A stretch of DNA of 64,000 nt from Mycobacterium marseillense (GCF_010731675.1 NZ_AP022584.1:62001-126000); one strand, 5' to 3'; shown: positions 17,188 to 27,503, numbered from the stretch's first letter. Made by a program: numbers and translations. Notes: generated by a model from the letters alone, not told the origin.

Positions 17188-18420
17188 TCAGACCCCGAAC
17201 CACTGCTCGACGACCCGGGCGATCTCGATGTAGAGCGGGATTCCGACGGTGACGTTGTAGGAGAACGTCAGACCCAGTGAAGCGGCTAGCGGCAACGTCG
17301 GGCTCGCCTCCGGGATGGCGAGGCGCTGCACCGCCGGGACGGCGATGTAGGAGGCCGCGCCGCACAGGACCGCGAACAGCACGTAGGTCCCCGGCTTGAA
17401 GTGGGTGTGGGTCAAGGCGGCGTAGCTGCAGGCGACGAAGATACCCAGCGTCGCAAAGACATTCGGCGCCACCAGACCGAAGACGACGAACCCGGGCCCC
17501 GCCGAGCGAAGGTCCTTCAATTTGCGGGATGCGGTCATGCCCATCTCGAGCAGGAACAGGCACAGCACACCCTGGAAGGCCATCACGAAGAACTTGTCGT
17601 CGTCCGCGACGACCTTCTGTCCCTGCAGCCCGCTGACGAGGCCGATGATGATGCCGCCCATCAGCAGGACCAGTCCGGGATTGAGGAACACTTCCTGAAA
17701 CAGCTCGCGGGTCAAGATCGGCATCCGCTTGGCCTTGGCGCCGGCCGGGCTCTGGCCGGGCTCCCAGTGTTCCGCCTTTTCCATCGAGAGTTCCAGCTCT
17801 TGCTCGATGCCCGCTTCCTGGCTTTCGAGGCTCTGGCCGTGTGAGGGACGTGCGGCGGTGCCGGGGCCGACCCCGACCCTGGCGGGTGGGGTGTAACCAG
17901 CCTCACCGGGCATGTAGCCGGCCGAGTCCATACCCCGATGCCGCAGGCGGGCAACGAAATACAGCGCCACCAGGCAGCCGGGGATCTCCATCACCGCCAG
18001 CATCACCGGCATGTAGGCGTTGAATGCGATGTTCACGGCTGCCAGGACGGCCACGCAGGTGGCGAAGGTTCCCGCCGAGTCGGATCCGTAATAGCCGGCG
18101 ACCGTGGCCATGTCGACCCTCCGCAGCGACTTCAATCGGCTGAGTCCCAGGTAGGCCAAGCTTCCGATGACGAAGTTGAGCACGAAGCCCAGCACCATGA
18201 ATCCCACGATCGCGCCGACACTAGATGCGCTGACCTGTGCGAGCTCTTCTCCGCCGTGCCAGCCGATGGCCAGCAGCAGGTACATCGTCAGCCCCTGATA
18301 GATGACGTAGGGGAATTCGAATCGCACCTTCAGGATCGGGATCAGAAACCCGAAGTAGAAGAACAGCAGCAGCGGCTTGAAGAGGTTGTGGGTGAAGTTG
18401 TGCCAGAACTCTTGCAGCAT
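17188..18420 (-). CDS. SbtA-like sodium/bicarbonate symporter family protein (Rv2387-like)
   Basis: The 410-residue integral membrane protein has two blocks of about five helices each (residues 12-175 and 255-400), separated by a hydrophilic, Glu-rich linker around 190-245 (ESQEAGIEQELELSMEKAEHWE). It fits the Sbt_1 family founded by the cyanobacterial bicarbonate transporter SbtA; conserved stretches are GYYGSDSAGTFATCVAVL and GAASYIAVPAVQRLAIPEASPTLPLAASLGLTFSYNVTVGIPLY. The substrate in mycobacteria is unproven. No SbtB (PII-like) partner is adjacent. The start MLQEFWHNF sits at 18420. It is convergent with hemN (8-nt gap) and has a long leader with a terminator-like hairpin. Confidence 0.8.
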   Translation of the reverse strand: MLQEFWHNFTHNLFKPLLLFFYFGFLIPILKVRFEFPYVIYQGLTMYLLLAIGWHGGEELAQVSASSVGAIVGFMVLGFVLNFVIGSLAYLGLSRLKSLRRVDMATVAGYYGSDSAGTFATCVAVLAAVNIAFNAYMPVMLAVMEIPGCLVALYFVARLRHRGMDSAGYMPGEAGYTPPARVGVGPGTAARPSHGQSLESQEAGIEQELELSMEKAEHWEPGQSPAGAKAKRMPILTRELFQEVFLNPGLVLLMGGIIIGLVSGLQGQKVVADDDKFFVMAFQGVLCLFLLEMGMTASRKLKDLRSAGPGFVVFGLVAPNVFATLGIFVACSYAALTHTHFKPGTYVLFAVLCGAASYIAVPAVQRLAIPEASPTLPLAASLGLTFSYNVTVGIPLYIEIARVVEQWFGV

Positions 18421-18690
18421 CGATGCCTCCGTTGGTGAGACGCGCTGGTCAGGGGAAGCACCGTCCGCACGCGGAGCAAACACGAAACATCCCTACGACC
18501 GTGAAGAACTTATCCCCGCTGCTGCCGCCCTGCCACTCGAAAGCGCGGCGAGGAATCGAGGCCTACTGGCCCCCTTCTGTGTCGTAAAAGCACTGTTCAC
18601 AGAGGGTTTTAGCAAGACGGAACCCGGTCCGCGCCGGCGCCGCGTCGCACGTGAGTTTGGTGTGAGGCTGCTGTGGATTTACTGTGAAGT

Positions 18691-18713
18691 AAAAAACGCC
18701 CAGCGGGCTGGCG
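18691..18713 (-). terminator. Intrinsic terminator-like hairpin in the SbtA-like gene leader
   Basis: Read on the minus strand, CGCCAGCCCGCTGGGCG forms a bulged GC stem immediately followed by six T. It lies 270 nt upstream of the SbtA-like start and points toward that gene, so it could be a premature terminator in a regulated leader or the end of a small RNA. Confidence 0.5.
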
Positions 18714-19107
18714 AGCTAAGCGACGGCGTGAAGCCGGCCCCTTTGTCGATGGGTCACTGACAGCCAAGCCGACGGTGAGCAGTGGGTCGTGATGTCCCCG
18801 AAGTCCTCGACGCGGAAAACCGCAAGGACGCCACGGGAAGAGTCTCGCGGTTAGAACCAGCCGTTGCGCGACGACGACGTAAACGATTGGGAAACGTTCG
18901 AGGTGGCGAGCCTCACAACCGATCGCCGGGGCCCGGTCTTGCAAGTCGGCGGCGACCGGTCTAGCTGCGCCAACGGAACGGCCGGAGCGACGGATCGGCG
19001 CGTTCCGGCGGGTAGCCTCGGCTGCGTCAGGCTTTGACTCCGAGGGAGTTTTAGCTGAATGCGCCCCGCGAGGACCAAACTCCGTGGGATCGGTTGCGCA
19101 CAGCTAC

Positions 19108-20485
<1,378 letters not shown>

Positions 20486-20585
20486 GCGCTTGATGGTTCA
20501 CCGGCGCTGCTAGCCGGCCCTTTCTGTTCGCCTCGTCACGATTTGGCCGCGGGGACTTTCGGCCCTATTTGGCGATGGCTGTGGC

Positions 20586-20613
20586 GTGTCATCTTTATGT
20601 AACCGCATGACAC
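20586..20613. promoter_or_regulatory. Inverted repeat upstream of the desaturase gene
   Basis: GTGTCAT and ATGACAC are perfect 7-bp inverted arms separated by 14 nt, 45 nt before the desaturase start. desA genes in mycobacteria are known to be repressed through a promoter palindrome by the TetR regulator MadR; this repeat is a candidate operator, not confirmed by a consensus match. Confidence 0.45.
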
Positions 20614-20658
20614 AGATACATCGCGCGTCGTAGACCGCCACAATAACTGGAGGCTTCC

Positions 20659-21675
20659 GTGTCCAAGGACCTGACTAACCTGCAGCTACTTCACGAACTC
20701 GAGCCGGTCGTCGAGCGGCTGCTCAACCGTCACCTCTCGATGTTCAAGGAATGGAGCCCGCACGATTACGTCCCCTGGTCGGACGGCAAGAACTTCTACG
20801 CACTGGACGGCCAGGATTGGGAGCCGGGCCAGACCCATCTTCCCGACGTCGCACAGGTGGCAATGGTCCAAAACCTGTTGACTGAGGACAATTTGCCGTC
20901 GTATCACCGCGAGATCGCGATGAACTTCAGCATGGATGGCCCGTGGGGCCAGTGGGTGAATCGGTGGACCGCGGAGGAGGCCCGACACAGCACCGCGCTG
21001 CGCGATTATCTGGTCGTCACCCGCACCGTCGATCCGGTGGAATTGGAAAAGCTGCGGCTTGAGCAAATGACGAGAGGCTTCAGCCCGGGCCAAAACCAGC
21101 AGGGCGATATGTTTGCTGAGAATCTGTTCGACTCGGTCATGTACGTCTCGTTTCAGGAATTGGCCACCCGTGTCTCGCACCGCAACACCGGCAAGGTCAG
21201 CAACGACACCATCGCCGAGCAGCTGATGGCCAGGGTGTCGCACGACGAGAACCTGCACATGATCTTCTACCGGGACGTCAGTGCCGCGGGCCTGGACATC
21301 GCGCCCAACCAGGCGATGAAGTCGGTGCATCGGATTCTGCGCAATTTCAAGATGCCCGGATTCACGGTGCCCGAGTTTCGACGCAAGGCGGTCATCATCG
21401 CCGTCGGCGGCGTCTATGACCCGCGCATCCATCTCGACGAAGTGGTCATGCCCGTATTGAAAAAGTGGCGCATCTTTGAACGCGAAGACTTTACGGGTGA
21501 GGCCGCGCGGATGCGCGACGATCTCGCCCTTTTGGTCAAGGAACTCCAGGTCGCCTCCGAGAAATTCGACGAATCCAAGCAGCGGTACCTCGAGCGCGAG
21601 GCGCGAAGGACCGAGAAGATCACCGCCAGCAAAGTCCTTCAGACGAAAGGAACGCTGACGCTGAGCGGGCACTGA
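20659..21675 (+). CDS. DesA1-like acyl-ACP desaturase
   Basis: The 338-residue protein is a soluble diiron desaturase of the plant stearoyl-ACP type, closely resembling mycobacterial DesA1 (Rv0824c), which introduces double bonds into meromycolate precursors. Iron ligands are visible in YHREIAMNF, TAEEARHSTALRDY and SHDENLHMIFYRD. The protein starts at GTG 20659 after CTGGAGG. The chromosomal DesA1 locus is elsewhere in M. tuberculosis, so this is probably an extra paralogue located where mbt genes would follow mbtI. A notable inverted repeat lies in its promoter. Confidence 0.9.
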   Translation: MSKDLTNLQLLHELEPVVERLLNRHLSMFKEWSPHDYVPWSDGKNFYALDGQDWEPGQTHLPDVAQVAMVQNLLTEDNLPSYHREIAMNFSMDGPWGQWVNRWTAEEARHSTALRDYLVVTRTVDPVELEKLRLEQMTRGFSPGQNQQGDMFAENLFDSVMYVSFQELATRVSHRNTGKVSNDTIAEQLMARVSHDENLHMIFYRDVSAAGLDIAPNQAMKSVHRILRNFKMPGFTVPEFRRKAVIIAVGGVYDPRIHLDEVVMPVLKKWRIFEREDFTGEAARMRDDLALLVKELQVASEKFDESKQRYLEREARRTEKITASKVLQTKGTLTLSGH

Positions 21676-21747
21676 TTGGCGTTATGTGCAGCGCAAGCGC
21701 AGGCTTATGGCCGCGCGATGCGCAAATTCTCAATGGCCAGTTAAGGG

Positions 21748-21776
21748 TTGACAGCGAAGATCCGCCATTCTCATGT
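21748..21776 (+). promoter_or_regulatory. Sigma-A-like promoter of the small secreted peptide
   Basis: TTGACA (21748-21753), a 17-nt spacer and TCATGT (21771-21776) form a plausible -35/-10 pair. The predicted start is about 50 nt upstream of the peptide's ATG at 21832. Confidence 0.45.
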
Positions 21777-21831
21777 TTTTTCGCAGAGTTGCCCTTAGCA
21801 TCTGTCCCAACTTCAACGGGATGGAGTGTTC

Positions 21832-21960
21832 ATGTCTGGCCTCAAGTCGAAAGTCCTTCTTGCCGTGGTATTGGCCCTCGCTTACCCGACGGCCGCGGCC
21901 TGCACGGGCACTTTCACGTGTGCAACCTGCACGGTCGACACCGGTACGGGGCTGCTTTAG
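21832..21960 (+). CDS. Short secreted cysteine-rich peptide (42 aa)
   Basis: ATG 21832, preceded by GGAG at 5 nt, opens a 42-codon ORF. The N-terminus is a good Sec signal: basic start MSGLKSK, hydrophobic core VLLAVVLALAY, and a PTAAA|C cleavage region that could be read by signal peptidase I or, less well, as a lipobox. The mature part would be about 20 residues, CTGTFTCATCTVDTGTGLL, with three Cys and seven Thr arranged as repeated C-T/A units. I do not recognise a family. Having its own TTGACA promoter and RBS argues for a real gene. It lies between the desaturase and the convergent MerR gene, ending 52 nt before the latter's stop. Confidence 0.6.
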   Translation: MSGLKSKVLLAVVLALAYPTAAACTGTFTCATCTVDTGTGLL

Positions 21961-22012
21961 CTCGCGCACTTATCGCCAGGCGGCCGAGGACAATCCCGAA
22001 TGCCACCGCCGC

Positions 22013-22930
22013 TCAGGCTGAAGAACTCGACTCGACGAGATAGTCCGCCAAGATGCGGCTCACCAGCGATTCGATGTTGGATTCGATCGACGACGCGAGT
22101 GTGGCGGTGACCGTCGCCACCGCTTGTGTCCGGAAGCGTACGAGCATGGTGATCAGCTCGGCGATTTCGGCGTCGGCCGGCAGCGGCTCGCCGGGCCTGA
22201 TGCGCTCCAGCACGTGTTCGGCTCCGGCGCGCACCAGCATGTCGCTGATCTTGTCGATCTCGGGGACGATCTGCTCGTGCAGGTCGATGAGCTTGTCCAA
22301 TTCGACGCCGTAGCCGCGGATCTCGTTGAACGCGTCGATCAGCTTCGGGCGGGTGATCGTGGCGCGGGGCCCGTCGATCCGGATCACCTGAAGCGCGACC
22401 AGCCGCTCGAAGGCTCGCGGATCGTCGACGAGCCGCTGGGCGTCGGCCAGCGGCATGGTTTCCGGCTTCTCGGTGGTCCACGGTCCCGCGATGGCGGTTT
22501 CGAGGCCCAGCACGTCGCCGAGGTTCTTGCCTTCCTCCCACGCGCTGAGCATTTCTCGGACGTGCGCGATGGTGTAGCCGCGGTCGAGCATCGAGGTGAT
22601 CAGCCGCAACCGGGTCAGGTGGGTGTCGTTGAACAGCGCGATGCGTCCGACGCGTAGGGGTGGCGGCAGCAGCCCGCGGTCACGGTAGACGCGGATGTTG
22701 CGGGTGGTGGTGCCGGCCAGCCGGGCCAGGTCGTCGATTCGGTACTCGCCGGAGTTCGCGGCGCCTTGCGGGTGACGGACCGCCGCGTCGAAAAGCTGGG
22801 ACACCGCGGACTCGATGAGTTGGCGATACTCCCGCGACTGGCGCCGCACGCGTTTGGGGGCGCGCCGCACGTTGTGCAGCACGCTGGCGATCGTGCCGGG
22901 TTCGGGCCGCGACGCACGCTCGCTTGCCAT
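22013..22930 (-). CDS. MerR-family transcriptional regulator
   Basis: The 305-residue protein has a MerR winged HTH at about residues 60-130 (YRIDDLARLAGTTTRNIRVYRDRGLLPPPLRVGRIALFNDTHLTRLRLITSMLDRGYTIAHVREML). The long C-terminal region (about 170 residues) has helical character but no cysteine metal site, so a small-molecule effector is more likely than a metal. It is the last gene of the minus-strand operon headed by the alpha/beta hydrolase, 14 nt after the monooxygenase, and may control that operon. Confidence 0.85.
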   Translation of the reverse strand: MASERASRPEPGTIASVLHNVRRAPKRVRRQSREYRQLIESAVSQLFDAAVRHPQGAANSGEYRIDDLARLAGTTTRNIRVYRDRGLLPPPLRVGRIALFNDTHLTRLRLITSMLDRGYTIAHVREMLSAWEEGKNLGDVLGLETAIAGPWTTEKPETMPLADAQRLVDDPRAFERLVALQVIRIDGPRATITRPKLIDAFNEIRGYGVELDKLIDLHEQIVPEIDKISDMLVRAGAEHVLERIRPGEPLPADAEIAELITMLVRFRTQAVATVTATLASSIESNIESLVSRILADYLVESSSSA

Positions 22931-22944
22931 GTCAGTGCGCCATC

Positions 22945-24447
22945 TCAGGCGGACCGGGTGGCGTGCGCCCGGGCGCGCGCCACCGCCTGATAGTCCTCAT
23001 ACCGGAAATCCCTCATCTGGCGAAGATACTGCGTGGCGAAACCGGGATACATCGAGCCGTTGAATCCGTCCTTGGTGAGGTACCAACTGCGGCAACCCGA
23101 CATCCACGTCGTCTTGGTCAGCCGGCGCTGCAGGTCCTCGTTGTGGCGACGTTGGACCTGTTCGCGTACATCGAGATAGCGCAGGTCCTCGTCGAGGATG
23201 GTTTTGATGCCGCGTACCACGTAGTCCAGCTGGCCCTCGATGTAGACCAGCAGCGAGTTGTGCCCCGGCCCGGAGTTGGGGCCGGTCATGACGAACAGGT
23301 TCGGATAACCGTGCACGTTGATGCTCTTGTAAGCCTGTGCGCCATCGGCCCATTCGGCGGCCAGCGAGCGCCCACCGAGCCCGGTGACCGGGAAGGGCGG
23401 ACCGGTCAGGTGCACGTCGTAACCGGTGGCGAACACGATGCAATCGAGGTGGTGCTCGATGCCGTCGCTGGTGCGGATACCCACCGGGCTCAACGTGGCG
23501 ATCGGCCAGTCGATGAGCTTGCAGTTGTCGCGTTGCAGCGCGGGGTAGTAGTCGCTGGATACCAGCATGCGCTTGCACCCCGGCCTGAAATCGGGCGTCA
23601 GCTGGCGCCGTAGCCACGGATCCTTGACCTGAGCGCGCAGGTGCGCCCGCCCGAGCCGGGCGGCCAACGATGTCAGCGGCGTATCCCAAACCAGCGCCGT
23701 GGCGCTGGCTTCGTGGCCCCAGTAGAGGGCCTGACGCGCAAGCTGTTGGGTGGCAGGGACTTTGGCGAACAAGGATTGCAAGGTGGGCGGGGTGGCGGCG
23801 TCCAAGCGCGGCAGGACCCAGCACGGCGTGCGCTGAAAGACCTTGACGAACTCGGCCCTCTTGACCAGCTCGGGGATGATCTGGATGGCGCTGGCCCCAG
23901 TGCCGATGACCGCGACGCGCTTGCCCGCGAAGTCGTAGTCGTGATCCCAGCGGGCGCTGTGGATCTTGTGGCCGCGGTAGCTGTCCAGGCCGCGGATGTC
24001 GGGAAAGCTGACATCGGACAGCGGACCGGATGCCAGTACGACGCTGCGGGCCCGAAATTTCTTGCGGTTCTTGGTGGTGGCGGTCCAGACGCCGGCTTCC
24101 TCGTCGAAGGACAAGCCCTTGACCTCGTGGCCGAACTTGATGCGGCCGCGGATGTCGAACCGGTCCGCCATGTCCTCGAGGTGGCGATAGATTTCCGGGG
24201 CGGGGGAGTAGGTTCGCGACCAGGTCGGGTTTTTGACGAACGAGTACGAGTACAGCAGCGACGGGACGTCACAGCTGGCACCCGGATACGTTGTGTCGCG
24301 CCAGGTTCCGCCCACGCGGTCGGCGCGCTCCAGTATCACGATGTCGTCGACTCCGGCTTCGGCCAACCGGATCGCCGCGCCCAACCCGGTGAAGCCGGCC
24401 CCGATGATGAGCGCCGCATGAGCAGCGTTGTTGTTCGCCATGCTCAC
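22945..24447 (-). CDS. Flavin-containing (Baeyer-Villiger type) monooxygenase
   Basis: The 500-residue FAD/NADPH enzyme resembles MymA (Rv3083) and EthA. The FAD Rossmann motif GAGFTGLGAAIRLAE is near residue 16, the NADPH motif GTGASAIQIIPEL near 190, and a BVMO/FMO-type segment (CIVFATGYDVHLTG) is in the C-terminal half. It probably oxygenates ketones or other lipophilic substrates. It starts at GTG 24447 overlapping the upstream stop (GTGA); ATG 24441 is an alternative. Its operon partners (SDR, alpha/beta hydrolase) parallel the acid-induced mymA operon, suggesting cell-envelope lipid modification. Confidence 0.88.
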   Translation of the reverse strand: MSMANNNAAHAALIIGAGFTGLGAAIRLAEAGVDDIVILERADRVGGTWRDTTYPGASCDVPSLLYSYSFVKNPTWSRTYSPAPEIYRHLEDMADRFDIRGRIKFGHEVKGLSFDEEAGVWTATTKNRKKFRARSVVLASGPLSDVSFPDIRGLDSYRGHKIHSARWDHDYDFAGKRVAVIGTGASAIQIIPELVKRAEFVKVFQRTPCWVLPRLDAATPPTLQSLFAKVPATQQLARQALYWGHEASATALVWDTPLTSLAARLGRAHLRAQVKDPWLRRQLTPDFRPGCKRMLVSSDYYPALQRDNCKLIDWPIATLSPVGIRTSDGIEHHLDCIVFATGYDVHLTGPPFPVTGLGGRSLAAEWADGAQAYKSINVHGYPNLFVMTGPNSGPGHNSLLVYIEGQLDYVVRGIKTILDEDLRYLDVREQVQRRHNEDLQRRLTKTTWMSGCRSWYLTKDGFNGSMYPGFATQYLRQMRDFRYEDYQAVARARAHATRSA

Positions 24448-25364
24448 GCCGCCGGCTCGTGGGTGAGTTCGTTAACCCAGGTCGGTACCGACGGGAGCAG
24501 GGGCCGCGGATACCGGTCGGACAGCCACACCATCGAATTCGCCAGCAGGTGGTACGGGTGGCGTGGATTCGTGACGACTCCGGCGTAGCGCCTCAGGAAA
24601 CGATAAGTCGGTACCCGCCTGGTACGTTCGCCGCGATCGCCAAGCTCTTTGAATCGTTTCACGGCCCGGTAAAGCCGCTCGGGCTCCATACCCATGGCGG
24701 TGATCTCGTTGCGGATCCTGTTGATCAGCGGTGCGCCCATGATCGCACCGATGATGAGACCCGGTGTGGCATTGTGACCGACGAAGTCGATCAGCAACCG
24801 CCGGATCTTCGCGTGCCCGATCATGTCGAGAACTTCGAAATCGACGACCAGATGGCGTGATTCGTCGTTGTTGATCTTCTCGAAAACCTGGTGGCACACC
24901 GGGTCGTGCACCTCGTCGAGGAGGAATTTCAACAAAGCGCCGTCCAGGGCGACCTCGAGCATCGGAATGACGGTGCCGAGTAGGGACAGCGGCATGTCGT
25001 CGGCCCAACGGTCCAGCCAGTCGATCGCCAGGCGGATGTTCACGTTCGGTTCGGGAATCTCGCCGTCGGTGAGCATGCCCCAGCGCTTCATCAGGGCCAG
25101 TTCGGCGTTGGCGTGGCGCTGCTCCTCGGCATGGAAGTAACGGTAGATCTCGGCGATGGTCGGTGTGGGCGCCTTCTTGGCCAGCGCCGCGAAGCCCCTG
25201 GCGCCGATGTTCTCGATCCAGCACAGGTCGGCCATGAAGGCCTTGAGTTGTGGCCGCTGTTCATCGCTGATCGTGTCGGCGCCGGGGGCGTCCCAGTCGA
25301 TGTCGGCGAGTGCCCACTGCCGGTCTTTGATCTTGGCGAGCATGGCTTCCATGTCGATGGCCAT
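24444..25364 (-). CDS. Ferritin-like diiron protein (predicted metal-dependent hydrolase family)
   Basis: The 306-residue protein starts at an ATG preceded by AAAGGAG. Two E...EXXH-type motifs suggest a diiron four-helix bundle: HAEEQRHANAEL near residue 80 and NNDESRHLVVDFEVLD near 167, with further acidic residues in DLCWIENIGARGF. Similar mycobacterial proteins are annotated as predicted metal-dependent hydrolases or diiron oxygenases; the reaction is unknown. It is coupled to the monooxygenase gene by a 4-nt overlap, so the two may act on one substrate. Confidence 0.75.
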   Translation of the reverse strand: MAIDMEAMLAKIKDRQWALADIDWDAPGADTISDEQRPQLKAFMADLCWIENIGARGFAALAKKAPTPTIAEIYRYFHAEEQRHANAELALMKRWGMLTDGEIPEPNVNIRLAIDWLDRWADDMPLSLLGTVIPMLEVALDGALLKFLLDEVHDPVCHQVFEKINNDESRHLVVDFEVLDMIGHAKIRRLLIDFVGHNATPGLIIGAIMGAPLINRIRNEITAMGMEPERLYRAVKRFKELGDRGERTRRVPTYRFLRRYAGVVTNPRHPYHLLANSMVWLSDRYPRPLLPSVPTWVNELTHEPAA

Positions 25365-25390
25365 CGGGAGCTCCTTTGCGCGTCGGGTGT

Positions 25391-26239
25391 TCAGGGCAGG
25401 TTGATGCGGGAGAGCAGGCCGGCCGTACGCGTATAGGCCTGCGGGGCCAGGCGTTTGATGTTCCAGCCGACTTTGGCGTCGAACTGCGGCATGCAATACA
25501 GCTCGCCACGATCGTGCGCGTCCAGGCAGCTCCGCGCGACCTTCTCCGCGGACAACCCGGTCCAGCGCATCAATTTGGCGGCAAGCTCGCTGGATTGTTC
25601 GCTGATGCGGCCGGACTCGAGGATGTTCGTCTTGACGAAGGTCGGGCACAGCACGGTGACCCGCACCGGTGTTCCCGCGAGTTCGGCGGCCAGGGTCTCC
25701 GATAGTGAAAGGACGCCAGCCTTGCTCACGTTGTAGGCGGCCATACCAGGAGCGGCGCCGAACGCCGCCGCGGAGGCCACGTTGATGATGCCCCGGGGAG
25801 TGCGGGACGGCTCGGCGTTGCGCAGGATCGGGGTGAACACATGGCAGCCGTGAATCGGGCCCCACAGGTTGATGCCGAGGGTCCACGCCCAATCGTCCAG
25901 CGCCGCATCGCCGATGGCGGCGCCGCCGGCGCCGACACCGGCGTTGTTGATCACCAACGTGGGCGCCGCCGCGAACCAGGCCTGTGACTGTTCGGCCAGC
26001 GCGTGCACCTCGTGGAATCGCGATACGTCGCAACGGATTGCGATGGCTCTGCCGCCCTGCTCGGTGATCGCGTCGGCCGTCCGTTGCGCTGCGGCTTCGT
26101 CGATGTCGCTGCACACCACCGCGCCACCGCGACGGCCGAGTTCGACGGCAAAAGCGGCGCCGATACCGCTTCCGGCGCCGGTCACCACCGCCGACGCGTT
26201 GCGGCTGATTTTGGGATTCTTGAGAAGTCTGTCCAGCAT
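25391..26239 (-). CDS. Short-chain dehydrogenase/reductase (SadH-like)
   Basis: The 282-residue NAD(P)-dependent oxidoreductase has the cofactor motif TGAGSGIGAAFA, NNAGVG, catalytic SAAAFGAAPGMAAYNVSK (Ser and YxxxK), and a long C-terminus. The start MLDRLLKNPKISRN (26239) lies one base past the alpha/beta hydrolase stop. It resembles SadH (Rv3085) in the mymA operon in context and length. The substrate is probably a lipid alcohol or ketone feeding the neighbouring monooxygenase. Confidence 0.87.
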   Translation of the reverse strand: MLDRLLKNPKISRNASAVVTGAGSGIGAAFAVELGRRGGAVVCSDIDEAAAQRTADAITEQGGRAIAIRCDVSRFHEVHALAEQSQAWFAAAPTLVINNAGVGAGGAAIGDAALDDWAWTLGINLWGPIHGCHVFTPILRNAEPSRTPRGIINVASAAAFGAAPGMAAYNVSKAGVLSLSETLAAELAGTPVRVTVLCPTFVKTNILESGRISEQSSELAAKLMRWTGLSAEKVARSCLDAHDRGELYCMPQFDAKVGWNIKRLAPQAYTRTAGLLSRINLP

Positions 26240-26240
26240 G

Positions 26241-27245
26241 TCAGCGGGCCTCCTCGGCCAGGGTGCGGGCGTCTTGCAAGGTGTGGGCGATGAAACGCGC
26301 GACATAGGCCATGGCCTTGGCGGCCTCGGGCGTCATGCGTGGCAACGCCTGGAAGACGTGCACCTGGTGCGGCCAGACCTGCAATTCGCACCTGCCCCCG
26401 GCGGTTTGGATGTCGGCGGCGAGTTGGCGCGCGTCCTCTCGTAGCATCTCGGCGCCGCCGGCCTGGATCAGGGTGGGCGGCAGCGCGGGGCCGCCCGCGA
26501 CGTCGAGCGTCAGTCGCTGGTGGGTGAGCTCGACGCCGCTGTGGTAGAGGCCGACCAACCGCACCGCGTTCGCCGCGCTGGTGGCGGGGTCGGGGCGAAT
26601 CCGTTCCCGGGCCAGCGCCAGCGCGAAGGTGAGGTCATACAGGGGAGAGAACAGCACTTGTGCGGCCGGGTGCTCGATCCCGGGTTGTAGCAGCAGATCG
26701 ACCGACAGGTGGCCGCCGGCCGAATCTCCGGCGATCACAACCTGTTTCGGCGGCACACCGCAGGCGGTCACCAGCCAGTCCCAGCCCGCGCGCACGTCGT
26801 CGGCCGCGGTGGGGAAGCGGTGACGTGGGGCCAGCCGGTAGTCCACGCAGAACACCGGAAGTCCGGTCAAGGAAGACAGCCAAGATGTCAACCGGCGGTG
26901 CGTCTTTGGCGAACACACGGCATACCCGCTGCCGTGCACGTAGTAGATGGCCCCCACTGTTGTCGACGAGCGCTCGGCTTCGCTGGTGGGAGTGCGCGGC
27001 CCGTAGACCCATTCGCCCTTGACGCGGCGGCCGTCGGGCAGCCGGGTATCGACCGGTTCGACCCGCGTGCCCGCCAACGAAGGGCCAAAGGTTCCCATGA
27101 TCCTGGCAATAATCTGACGCGACAGCCACAGCCCCCAGGCTCGCTCGGGCGGGATCACGCTGGTGATCGGCCGCAGGGTGTACGCACTTACCGCTGCCGC
27201 GCCGCGGGATCGCAGCGACCCGCGAGCCGGAACACCGTCCGTCAT
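26241..27245 (-). CDS. HSL-family alpha/beta hydrolase (LipR-like)
   Basis: The 334-residue carboxylesterase/lipase has the oxyanion motif YVHGSGYAVCSP (HGSG in place of HGGG), the nucleophile elbow GDSAGGH near residue 170, and a catalytic His in WPHQVHVFQ near 300. It is most like LipR (Rv3084) of the mymA operon. It is the first gene of the minus-strand operon 27245-22013. The upstream region contains TGAC-ATTA-GTCA, a short palindrome that could be an operator. Confidence 0.85.
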   Translation of the reverse strand: MTDGVPARGSLRSRGAAAVSAYTLRPITSVIPPERAWGLWLSRQIIARIMGTFGPSLAGTRVEPVDTRLPDGRRVKGEWVYGPRTPTSEAERSSTTVGAIYYVHGSGYAVCSPKTHRRLTSWLSSLTGLPVFCVDYRLAPRHRFPTAADDVRAGWDWLVTACGVPPKQVVIAGDSAGGHLSVDLLLQPGIEHPAAQVLFSPLYDLTFALALARERIRPDPATSAANAVRLVGLYHSGVELTHQRLTLDVAGGPALPPTLIQAGGAEMLREDARQLAADIQTAGGRCELQVWPHQVHVFQALPRMTPEAAKAMAYVARFIAHTLQDARTLAEEAR

Positions 27246-27503
27246 ACAACGCAGTCAATAACAAATGGTGACATTAGTCAATGGCAGCTTTGGGCGCGTC
27301 GGGGAGTCGCGGCCTCAATTGAGATGTCGGGGATCCACGGCGCTTTTACGAAAGCTGCGATTCTGCGAGACCTCAGGTGCATCAGGCGGTGTAGACCTGT
27401 GTGGCCATTCCTGGGACAACTAGTACCTGGATAGCGATCGGCCGCGGCGGAAACATGGGTGGTGAGTGTTGATTTGATCGGCCCTTGCTTATAGAGGAGA
27501 ACG

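Noticed and set aside
18690..18960. c-di-AMP (ydaO), M-box or cobalamin riboswitch before the SbtA-like gene
   Set aside because: I looked for their conserved cores and found only chance resemblances; no class could be supported.
24444..26114. 556-codon fusion extending upstream of the diiron protein
   Set aside because: The extra N-terminus lies in the wrong frame over the SDR gene and reads as Arg-rich nonsense; the proper ATG at 25364 has a good RBS.
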